64,000 nucleotides of DNA from Acuticoccus sp. I52.16.1 (GTDB lineage Bacteria > Pseudomonadota > Alphaproteobacteria > Rhizobiales > Amorphaceae): contig NZ_CP094828.1 in the NCBI RefSeq assembly GCF_022865125.1, forward strand, positions 3,465,219-3,529,218, read 5' to 3'. Under the pieces are notes generated by a model, which was not told the DNA's origin, made no database searches, and saw only the letters and a list, made by a program, of their open reading frames with translations. A program made the translations under genes and the position numbers. Below, one piece after another: positions 18,014 to 25,512 of this stretch (the first letter of the stretch is position 1; each line of letters starts with the position of its first letter).

Positions 18014-19033
18014 ATGACGATTGCGCGTAGTATCCTCAAGTTCACGATTGCAGCGGTGGCCGCCACCAGCCTGTCGAGCGCGGCATTCGCGGCCGACTAT
18101 AGCTGGAAGATGCAGTCCAACCTCAATCCGGGCGAGCCGGGCTTCGTCGCCGCCGAGGACTTCATCGCCTCCGTCGAGGAGATGAGCGGCGGGCGCATCG
18201 AGATCGAGCTGTTCCCCAACGGCGCGCTCTTCCCGATCCCGGACGGCCTCGAGTCGATCAGCTTCGGCATCGCCGAGATGGCGGTGCTCACCGGCGGCTA
18301 CTTCGCCGGCAAGATGGGCCCCATCGCCAACCTCGAGACCGGCGTCCCCGGCTCGTTGCAGACCCCGCTGGAGCGCCACACCTTCTTCTACGAGGAAGGC
18401 TTCATCGACATCGCCCGCGAGGCGTTCGCCAAGGAAGGCGTCTACTACGTCGGCCCGCAGCTCTCCTCGTCCTGGGACGTGATCTCCAAGGTGCCGCTGC
18501 GCTCCGCGGCCGACTTCGAGGGCCTCAAGATCCGCACCTTCGGGCTCGAGGCGAAGTGGTTCGAGTCCCTCGGCGCCTCGCCCGTCTTCATGGGCGGCAG
18601 CGAGATCTACACCGCGCTCTCCACCGGCGTCCTCGACGCGGCGCGCTGGTCGAGCCCGGCCGGCCTCTACAAGAGCTCCTACCATGAGGTGGCCAAGTAC
18701 TACCTCAGCAACTCGCCGATGCCGGTGCCGAACAACTTCTATGCGATGAACCTGGAACTCTGGGAGTCGCTCCCCGACGACCTCAAGGCCATCATCGACA
18801 ACGCCGCGATGACGTCGTCGCTGAAGTACCTCTCGCTCGCCGCCCTGACCGATGCCGACGCTCTCGCCAAGATGCAGGAAGCCGGCGTCGAGGTGACGAC
18901 GATCCCGGCCGAAGAGTGGGCCGAGATGCAGAAGAAGGCCGAGGCGCTGTGGGCCGCCTACGCCGAAGAGGACGAGCTGACCGCCAAGGGCGTCGAGCTG
19001 CTCAAGGCCTACATGGCCAAGCTCGGCCGCTGA
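18014..19033 (+). CDS. TRAP transporter substrate-binding protein DctP (first system)
   Basis: 339 residues from ATG 18014 (GGAGAAG at 18003-18009). A signal peptide (about 1-27, ending SSAAFA-AD) sends it to the periplasm. It is a DctP-family solute-binding protein: the ligand-anchoring Arg lies in LKIRTFGLEAKWFESLGASP, followed by the hinge-region ALSTGVLDAARWSSP. TRAP proteins bind organic acids or amino-acid derivatives and pass them to the DctQ/DctM membrane pair, encoded next. The context (GGT-like hydrolase before, HyuAB after) suggests an amide, lactam, hydantoin or N-acyl amino acid ligand. Confidence 0.92.
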   Translation: MTIARSILKFTIAAVAATSLSSAAFAADYSWKMQSNLNPGEPGFVAAEDFIASVEEMSGGRIEIELFPNGALFPIPDGLESISFGIAEMAVLTGGYFAGKMGPIANLETGVPGSLQTPLERHTFFYEEGFIDIAREAFAKEGVYYVGPQLSSSWDVISKVPLRSAADFEGLKIRTFGLEAKWFESLGASPVFMGGSEIYTALSTGVLDAARWSSPAGLYKSSYHEVAKYYLSNSPMPVPNNFYAMNLELWESLPDDLKAIIDNAAMTSSLKYLSLAALTDADALAKMQEAGVEVTTIPAEEWAEMQKKAEALWAAYAEEDELTAKGVELLKAYMAKLGR

Positions 19034-19035
19034 CC

Positions 19036-19072
19036 GACGAAGGGCCGCTCCGGCTTCGGCGCGGCCCTCGTC
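19036..19072 (+). other. Intercistronic hairpin between dctP and dctQ (first system)
   Basis: AGGGCCGC (19041-19048) pairs perfectly with GCGGCCCT (19061-19068). Outer bases GACG (19036-19039) and CGTC (19069-19072) extend the stem with one bulged A, and CCG/CGG can pair in the loop. It starts 2 nt after the dctP stop. No T-tract follows, so it probably stabilises the dctP message rather than terminating. Confidence 0.55.
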
Positions 19073-19106
19073 CCACGTTTCGTCCCGCGTCGCGACCGGA
19101 GGTCAG

Positions 19107-19634
19107 GTGAACACATTCATCCGCATCGTCGACGCGATCGTCGCGCTGGTGGGCAAGTTCGCCGCCTACCTGGTGCTGGCGATCCTCGCCACCATCGTCG
19201 CCGAGATCGTCTACCGCGCCGTCGTCGGCCGCTCGCTCGGCTTTGCCGAAGACCTCGCCTCGTGGCTGCTGGTGGCCGTGGTCTTCCTCGGCGGCCCCTA
19301 CGCGGTGCAGCAGGCGAAGTTCGTTCGTGTCGACGCCGCGTTCGAGCACTACAGCCCGCTCTGGAAGGCCCTCGTCGACACCGTCGTCTCGACCCTCCTG
19401 CTGGCGGTCTTCCTCTACGCGATGATCAAGCTCGGGTTCGACTTCGCCCACAAATCCTACGTGCAGGGCGAAGTCTCGGCGACGGGCGCCTGGAACGGCC
19501 CCGTATGGGTGCCCAAGTCGCTCGTGCCCATCGGCTGCACGCTGCTGGCGCTCGCCTGGGTCTCCCACATCCTCAAGAGCTGGCGCGACCGCAACGCGCC
19601 GCCCGCCGACCCGCACGTCGAGGTCGGGCCATGA
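19107..19634 (+). CDS. TRAP transporter small permease DctQ (first system)
   Basis: 175 residues from GTG 19107, with GGAGGT at 19098-19103. Four membrane helices (about 15-35, 48-68, 88-110, 135-158) and the DctQ-type motif LGFAEDLASWLLVAVVFLGG. It joins DctM to form the sodium-coupled membrane part of the importer. Its stop overlaps the dctM start by four bases. Confidence 0.9.
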   Translation: MNTFIRIVDAIVALVGKFAAYLVLAILATIVAEIVYRAVVGRSLGFAEDLASWLLVAVVFLGGPYAVQQAKFVRVDAAFEHYSPLWKALVDTVVSTLLLAVFLYAMIKLGFDFAHKSYVQGEVSATGAWNGPVWVPKSLVPIGCTLLALAWVSHILKSWRDRNAPPADPHVEVGP

Positions 19635-20944
19635 GCGAGCAGGCGCTCGTCACCATCCTCCTCTTCGGCTCCATGTTCCTGGTGCTGGGGATCGGCGTGC
19701 CGATCGCCATCGCACTGGGCGGGCTCAGCGTCGTCTTCATTCACTTCTTCTGGTCGGACCGGGCGCTGAACCTTCTGCCGGTGCGCTCCTTCGCCGTCGC
19801 CTCCAGCTTCGAGTACCTGGCAATTCCGCTCTTCGTCCTGATGGCGGCGGTGCTGCAACGCTCCAAGATCGCCGAGGACATGTACGACACCATGCGGGTG
19901 CTGTTCGGCAACCTGCGCGGCGGCCTCGCGGTCGGCACCATCGTCATCTGCACCATCTTCGCCGCCATGGCCGGCATCAGCGGCGCGGCGACCATCGCGA
20001 TGGGCGTCATCGCCATTCCCGCGATGCTGGGCCACGGCTACCACAAGGGCCTCGCGGTCGGCTCCGTGGCGGCGGGCGGCTCGCTCGGCATCCTCATCCC
20101 GCCCAGCGTCACCATGATCGTCTACGGCCTGGTGACGGGCACCTCCATCGGCCAGCTCTACGCCGGCGGCGTGGGGCCGGGGCTCCTCATCGCCGCGCTC
20201 TTCTGCGCCTACGTGCTCTTCGTCGGCTGGCGCAATCCGGCCAAGGTCGGCGGTATCGTCACGCACCCGGAGGGCGAGCGGCCCAGCAAGATCAAGGCGC
20301 TGCGGGGCATCGTCCTGCCGTTCGTCCTGATCGCGACCGTGCTCGGCTCGATCCTCGGCGGCTTCGCCAGCATCTCCGAGTCGGCCGCCGTCGGCGCGCT
20401 CGGGGCGATGATCCTCGCCGCCGTCCGCCGGCAGCTCACGCCGCGCCTCATCCACGCCGCGCTGCTGGAGACGCTGCTCCTGAGCTGCATGATCTTCTGG
20501 ATCATCATCGGCGCGTCGGCGCTCGCCAACTTCTACACCGCCACCGGCGCCGCCCGTATCATCGAGGCCGCGGTCCTGGGGCTCGACGCGAACCCGTGGG
20601 TCGTCCTCGTCTCTATCCAGGTCGTGCTGCTCCTCATGGGGATGGTGCTCGATTCCACCGGCATCATCCTCATCACCGCGCCGATCTTCCTGCCGATCGT
20701 CACCGCGCTCGGGTTCGACCCGGTGTGGTTCGGCGTGCTCTACATCATCAACATGGAAATGGGCTTCCTGAGCCCGCCCTTCGGCTACAACCTCTTCTAT
20801 ATCCGTGCCGTCGCCCCGCCGTCGGTCGGCATGGTGGACATCTACAAGTCGGTGCTCCCCTTCCTGGGGCTGATGATCGTCGCGCTCGCCATCTGCATGG
20901 CCTTCCCGCAGGTGATCACCTTCCTGCCGGGGCTGATGTTCTGA
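19631..20944 (+). CDS. TRAP transporter large permease DctM (first system)
   Basis: 437 residues from ATG 19631, overlapping dctQ by ATGA. About 12 membrane helices with the hallmark GSLGILIPPSVTMIVYGLVTG and, in the second half, MGMVLDSTGIILITAPIFLPI and EMGFLSPPFGYNLF. It is the transport channel of the DctPQM importer. A 76-bp gap separates it from hyuA; the two are probably one operon. Confidence 0.92.
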   Translation: MSEQALVTILLFGSMFLVLGIGVPIAIALGGLSVVFIHFFWSDRALNLLPVRSFAVASSFEYLAIPLFVLMAAVLQRSKIAEDMYDTMRVLFGNLRGGLAVGTIVICTIFAAMAGISGAATIAMGVIAIPAMLGHGYHKGLAVGSVAAGGSLGILIPPSVTMIVYGLVTGTSIGQLYAGGVGPGLLIAALFCAYVLFVGWRNPAKVGGIVTHPEGERPSKIKALRGIVLPFVLIATVLGSILGGFASISESAAVGALGAMILAAVRRQLTPRLIHAALLETLLLSCMIFWIIIGASALANFYTATGAARIIEAAVLGLDANPWVVLVSIQVVLLLMGMVLDSTGIILITAPIFLPIVTALGFDPVWFGVLYIINMEMGFLSPPFGYNLFYIRAVAPPSVGMVDIYKSVLPFLGLMIVALAICMAFPQVITFLPGLMF

Positions 20945-21020
20945 CACCCTCGACCCACACGACCCGAAGCGTCGGCCGCGCCGGGAGCGCGGGCGGGCGC
21001 CTTCCTTCCAAGGACGCAAC

Positions 21021-23027
21021 ATGAGCGGATGGCAACTCGGGATCGACATCGGTGGCACCTTCACCGACGTCGTCGCCTCGCACCCGGGGACCGGCGAAAC
21101 GCGCACCGGCAAGGTGCCGAGCCGCGCCGACGACCCGATCGAGGCGCTGATCTCCGCCATCGGCGCCGTCGGCCTCGAATGGGACGAGGTCGCCGAGCTG
21201 ACCCACGGCACGACGATGGTCACCAACGCCATCGTCGAGAACCGAATCGACGAGGTCGCCCTCGTGACCACCGCCGGCTTCGGCGACACGATCGCCATCG
21301 GCCGCGTGCGCCGACGCTACATCTACCACCTCGACCGCCTGCCCAAGGAACCGCCGCTGGTCCCGGCCGCGCGCCGCTTCGAGGTCGGCGAGCGGGTCGA
21401 CCACACCGGCGCCGTCGTGGAGCCGCTCAGCGAGGCGGAGGTTGCGCGCGTGGTCGCGGCGGTGAAGGGGAGCGGGGTGCGGGCGGTCGCCGTCTGCCTC
21501 ATCCACGGCTACCGCAACCCGGTGCACGAGCGCCAGCTCGGCGCGGCGCTGCGGGGCGTCGTCGAGCACGTCTGCCTCAGCCACGAGATCAGCCCCTCGA
21601 TCCGCGAGTACGAGCGCAGCAACACGACGATCCTCAGCGCCTCGGTGATCGACCGCGTGCGCCGCTACCTCGCCAAGATCGACGCGCAGAAGCCGGACGG
21701 CTCCAGCCTCACCTTCTTTCACTCGTCGGGCGGCATGGCGGCGACGTCGGTCATCGCCGAGCAGCCGCTCCTGCTGGCGATGTCCGGACCCGCCGCGGGC
21801 GTCGGCGCGTCGGTCACCACCATGGCCGCGCTCGGGATCGACAAGGCGCTCACCTTCGACATGGGCGGCACCACGACCGATTGCTGCCTCGTGCTGGACG
21901 GCAAGGCTGAGGTCTCAAGCGACCGCGAGCTGGGGAGCCGGCGCATCCGCATGCCGATGGTCTCGGTCCACTCCATCGGCGCCGGCGGCGGCTCCATCGC
22001 CCGGCTGGCACAGGGCGTGATGCAGGTCGGCCCGCGTAGCGCCGGTTCGCAGCCCGGCCCCGCCTGCTACCAGCTCGGCGGCACCGAGGCGACGATCAGC
22101 GACGCCAACATGGTGCTCGGCTACCTCGCGCCGGACAAGACGCTCGGCAACGCCATCACGCTGAACCGCGACGCGGCGGTGGCGGTCGTCGCCCCCATCG
22201 CCGAGGCGATCGGCGTCTCGGTGGAAGAGGCGGCGCTCGGCATGCTCCAGGTCGCCAATTCCAACATGGTGCGCGCCCTCAACAACGTGACCGTGGAGCG
22301 CGGCATCGACGGGCGCGAGTGCACGCTGATCGCGTTCGGCGGCGGCGGGCCGATGCATGCCGCCGAGGTCGCCCGCCATTTCGGCATCCGCGCCGTGGTG
22401 TGCCCGGCCTTCTCGTCGAGCTATTCGGCGCTGGGGTGCGTCGCCTCGCGCATGAGCCTGTCGCAGCAGCGCACCATCAACATGCCGAGCGCGGCCTGGA
22501 AGGCGGACGAGATCGCCGCCATCCGCGCCGAGCTCGCCGAGACGCTGATGGCGCCGATGCGCGCCGCCGGCCACGACGCGGCGCACTGCGCCCTCGCCGA
22601 GGTCGCCCTCATCCGCTACAGCGGCCAGAGCTACGACGTGCCGGTCCCCGATGCGGCGCTCGGCGACCTCGGCCGCCTCACCGCGCAGTTCCGCGCCATG
22701 CACCACACGCTCTTCGGGTTCGACACCGACGAACCGTGGGAGCTGACCGCGATCCGCACCACGGTCGAGGACACGCGCCCCAAGACCGTCGCCCCCGCCC
22801 CGCAGCCGAGCGGCGAGGCCTACCGGCGCGGCGCCCGCCCGGCCTACTTCGCCGGCACCGGCTGGACCGAGACAGCCGTCCTCGACCGCGCCAAGGTCCC
22901 CGCGGAGGAGACCTTCGCGGGGCCGGTCATCCTGGAAGACGCGTGGTCCACCATCATCGTCCCCCCCGGCGACACCGCCCGCGCGGACGCCGCCGGTCAT
23001 GTCCACATCGCGGTCGGAGAAGCGTGA
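21021..23027 (+). CDS. Hydantoinase/oxoprolinase family protein, subunit A (HyuA-type)
   Basis: 668 residues from ATG 21021 (AAGGA six bases upstream). N-terminal actin-like ATPase features: GIDIGGTFTDVVA phosphate loop, LTHGTTMVTNAIVENR, then the hydantoinase A core with TFDMGGTTTDCCLV and SIGAGGGSIA. Such proteins use ATP to open cyclic amides (N-methylhydantoin, 5-oxoproline, caprolactam) or to carboxylate ketones, always with a HyuB partner, here encoded one base on. Neighbours argue for a cyclic amide or lactam rather than acetone or acetophenone. The exact substrate is not deducible. Confidence 0.88.
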   Translation: MSGWQLGIDIGGTFTDVVASHPGTGETRTGKVPSRADDPIEALISAIGAVGLEWDEVAELTHGTTMVTNAIVENRIDEVALVTTAGFGDTIAIGRVRRRYIYHLDRLPKEPPLVPAARRFEVGERVDHTGAVVEPLSEAEVARVVAAVKGSGVRAVAVCLIHGYRNPVHERQLGAALRGVVEHVCLSHEISPSIREYERSNTTILSASVIDRVRRYLAKIDAQKPDGSSLTFFHSSGGMAATSVIAEQPLLLAMSGPAAGVGASVTTMAALGIDKALTFDMGGTTTDCCLVLDGKAEVSSDRELGSRRIRMPMVSVHSIGAGGGSIARLAQGVMQVGPRSAGSQPGPACYQLGGTEATISDANMVLGYLAPDKTLGNAITLNRDAAVAVVAPIAEAIGVSVEEAALGMLQVANSNMVRALNNVTVERGIDGRECTLIAFGGGGPMHAAEVARHFGIRAVVCPAFSSSYSALGCVASRMSLSQQRTINMPSAAWKADEIAAIRAELAETLMAPMRAAGHDAAHCALAEVALIRYSGQSYDVPVPDAALGDLGRLTAQFRAMHHTLFGFDTDEPWELTAIRTTVEDTRPKTVAPAPQPSGEAYRRGARPAYFAGTGWTETAVLDRAKVPAEETFAGPVILEDAWSTIIVPPGDTARADAAGHVHIAVGEA

Positions 23028-24610
23028 TGGCCCGTGTCGATCCGTTCATGGTCGAGGTGATCCGCAACGGCCTCTCGTCGATCGCCGAGGAGATGTCGCT
23101 CGTCGTCATGCGCGCCGCCCGCTCGCCGGTGCTGCGCGAGGCGGGGGACCTCTCCTCCAGCCTTTCCGACGCCGACGGCTTCCAGATCGCGCAGGGGCAG
23201 GACATTCCCATGCACATGGGTGTGATGAGCTTCACCATCCGCGAGTTCCTGAAGCTCGTCCCCAAAGCGCGGCTCCAGCCCGGCGACGTGTGGATGCTGA
23301 ACCTTCCCGCCATCGGCGGCAATCACCTGCCGGACGTGAAGGTGATCCGCCCCATCTTCATCGACGGTGAGATCCGGGCCTTCGCCATCAGCCTCGCCCA
23401 CTGGGGCGACACCGGCGGCGGCGCGCCCGGCAGCTACTTCGCCGACGCCTACGACTGCTGGCAGGAGGGGCTGCGGATCCCGCCGCTCCGGATCGTCGCC
23501 GAAGGCGTGCTCGACGAGGAGAAGCTCGGCTTCGTTCTCGCCAACGTGCGCGCGCCGGAGACCTGCCGCGGCGACCTCTTCGCCCAGATCTCCGCGACGC
23601 GCGCCGCCGAAGGCCGGCTGACCGAGATGTTCCGCAAGTGGGGCGCGGGCACCCTGAAGGAGGCGTTCGCCGCGCTGCACGACGGGGCCGAGCGGCAGAT
23701 GCGCGCCGCCATCGCCGCCCTGCCGAACGGCGTCTACGAGGGCGCGGATGCGATGGACGACGACGGGCACGGCGGCCCCGGCGCCGTCATCCGCGTGCGC
23801 CTGACGGTGAAGGACGACAGCCTCGTCTTCGACTACACCGCCTCGGACGACCACGTTCCGGGGCCGATCAACACCACCAAGTACATCACCGCCGCCTCCG
23901 CCTACTACGTCGCCAAGGCGGTCTGCGGACCGGAGATCCAGGCGAGCGGCGGCTGCTACCGGCCGATCGAGGTGATCACCCGGCCCGGCTCGATCTGCGA
24001 GGCGGGGGCCGACAAGCCGGTCGTCGGCGGCAACCACGAGACCTGCCAGCGCATCGCCGACGCCGCCTTCCGCGCGCTCGAAGCCTGCGTGCCGGAGCGG
24101 CTCACCGCGGGCGGCCCCACCACCTCCGGCCTCGCCATCTTCGGCGCCACCCGCGAGGACGGCCAGTGGGTGACGCTCTACGAGACGCACGGCGGCGGCG
24201 AGGGCGCGCGGATCGACCGCGACGGCGTCGACGTCGTGCGCGCGCACATGGCCAACGTGATGAACACCTCCGCCGAGGTGGTGGAGACCGAGTACCCGGT
24301 CGACGTTCCCTTCCAGCGCCTGCGGCCGGCGTCGGGCGGGCGCGGGCGCCACAGCGGCGGCCTCGGCATGGAGCGGGCCTACCGCATGCGGGTCGACGAC
24401 GTCTCGCTGACGACGATGTTCGACCGGCGCGACGTGCCCCCCTACGGCCTCCAGGGCGGCGAGCCGGGCGCACTGTTCGCGATGACGCTGACGAAGGCCG
24501 GCGCCGCGGAGGAGACCCCGCTGCCGGGCAAGAGCAACCTGCGCATCCACAAGGGCGATGTCGTCACCGTGCGCTCGTGTGGCGGCGGCGGCTACGGCGC
24601 GCCGGAATAG
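23027..24610 (+). CDS. Hydantoinase/oxoprolinase family protein, subunit B (HyuB-type)
   Basis: 527 residues from ATG 23027, sharing one base with the hyuA stop (TGATG). Hydantoinase B domain throughout: VEVIRNGLSSIAEEMS start, metal-region MHMGVMSFTIREFL, HWGDTGGGAPGS, and the C-terminal glycine-rich GDVVTVRSCGGGGYG. It forms the catalytic partner of HyuA. Length is typical for split HyuB. The stop is one base away from the convergent IclR gene. Confidence 0.88.
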   Translation: MARVDPFMVEVIRNGLSSIAEEMSLVVMRAARSPVLREAGDLSSSLSDADGFQIAQGQDIPMHMGVMSFTIREFLKLVPKARLQPGDVWMLNLPAIGGNHLPDVKVIRPIFIDGEIRAFAISLAHWGDTGGGAPGSYFADAYDCWQEGLRIPPLRIVAEGVLDEEKLGFVLANVRAPETCRGDLFAQISATRAAEGRLTEMFRKWGAGTLKEAFAALHDGAERQMRAAIAALPNGVYEGADAMDDDGHGGPGAVIRVRLTVKDDSLVFDYTASDDHVPGPINTTKYITAASAYYVAKAVCGPEIQASGGCYRPIEVITRPGSICEAGADKPVVGGNHETCQRIADAAFRALEACVPERLTAGGPTTSGLAIFGATREDGQWVTLYETHGGGEGARIDRDGVDVVRAHMANVMNTSAEVVETEYPVDVPFQRLRPASGGRGRHSGGLGMERAYRMRVDDVSLTTMFDRRDVPPYGLQGGEPGALFAMTLTKAGAAEETPLPGKSNLRIHKGDVVTVRSCGGGGYGAPE

Positions 24611-24611
24611 C

Positions 24612-25373
24612 TCAGCCGAACGCGCCGAGGCGCTTGGAGAGGTCGGCCGCCTTGGCGGCGAGCAGCTCGCGCACCGCCGCCGGGCCGGGCTCGGCGAAGC
24701 GCGACTTCAGCCCGCACGTGCCGAGCGCGAAGAGCACTGTGCCGTCCGGCGACAGGAGCGGCACCGCGTAGCTCAGCACGCCTGCGTCGAACTCGTTGTC
24801 GCACACGGCGAAATGCTCGGCGCGCACGGTGGCGAGTTCGGCGCGGACCGCGTCGGCGGTGGTCTTGGTGTCGCCGGTGTAGGGCGTCATCGGCCGGGCG
24901 AGCACGTCTTCGATGAACCGGGCGCTCTGGAAGGCCAGCACCGCCTTGCCGGTGGCGGCGGCATGCAGCGGCATCGTGCGGCCGGGGTTGACGATTGCCT
25001 GCGTCGGCGCCGCCGGTTCGCGCACGGCCACCGTATGCACCTGATGCTTGACGAGGCGCACGATGAAGATCGTCTGCTCCAGCTCGTGGCTCAGGGCGTC
25101 GAGGATGTCGCCGACGCGTTCCTCCAGCGTCTGTGTCGACAGGGTGGAGAGGCCGAAGCGGCGCGCCCGCGGGCCCAGCACATAGTGCTTCTCGGTGCGC
25201 GCGCGGGCGACGAGGCCGGCCTCCACCAGCGTGTTGACGAGGCGGTGGGTGGTGGCGCCCGGCAGATCCAGCTCGGTGGCGAGCTCGACCAGGACCATGC
25301 CGTCGGGCGCCTCGGCGAGCCGTTCGAGCGCCTGGAAATATCGTTCGAGCGGCCGGCTCTCGGTCTTCGACAT
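24612..25373 (-). CDS. IclR family transcriptional regulator
   Basis: 253 residues. N-terminal winged helix (about 10-70: LAEAPDGMVLVELATELDLP then TTHRLVNTLVEAGLV) and a C-terminal IclR effector domain (about 80-250). AAGGG precedes ATG 25373. It is transcribed toward hyuB, with which it converges. By position it should control the M20/GGT-like/TRAP/Hyu island. The palindrome in its own promoter matches one in front of dctP, suggesting autoregulation plus control of the transport-hydrolase operon. IclR proteins may repress or activate. Confidence 0.9.
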   Translation of the reverse strand: MSKTESRPLERYFQALERLAEAPDGMVLVELATELDLPGATTHRLVNTLVEAGLVARARTEKHYVLGPRARRFGLSTLSTQTLEERVGDILDALSHELEQTIFIVRLVKHQVHTVAVREPAAPTQAIVNPGRTMPLHAAATGKAVLAFQSARFIEDVLARPMTPYTGDTKTTADAVRAELATVRAEHFAVCDNEFDAGVLSYAVPLLSPDGTVLFALGTCGLKSRFAEPGPAAVRELLAAKAADLSKRLGAFG

Positions 25374-25394
25374 GGTCGCCCTTCAAAATTATCG

Positions 25395-25407
25395 ATTTTC
25401 GGAAAAT
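25395..25407 (-). promoter_or_regulatory. Candidate IclR operator 1 (proximal)
   Basis: ATTTTC-G-GAAAAT is a perfect inverted repeat with a one-base centre, 21 nt upstream of the iclR start. Binding here would block the gene's own promoter. Confidence 0.55.
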
Positions 25408-25462
25408 GTCCGCGTCGATCGTCGCCGGCGCATGGTTGCCCCTGCGCCTTGCCGGTTCCGCG

Positions 25463-25475
25463 GATTTCGAAAATC
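25463..25475 (-). promoter_or_regulatory. Candidate IclR operator 2 (distal)
   Basis: GATTT-CGA-AAATC on the plus strand is an inverted repeat. Read on the minus strand it is GATTTTCGAAATC, matching 12 consecutive bases of the site at 17909 before the TRAP operon. It lies about 90 nt upstream of iclR, a similar distance to that between the 17909 site and dctP. Confidence 0.55.
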
Positions 25476-25512
25476 AGAATATCTGTGGCGGGTGGAGAAT
25501 CAAGCGGCCCGC

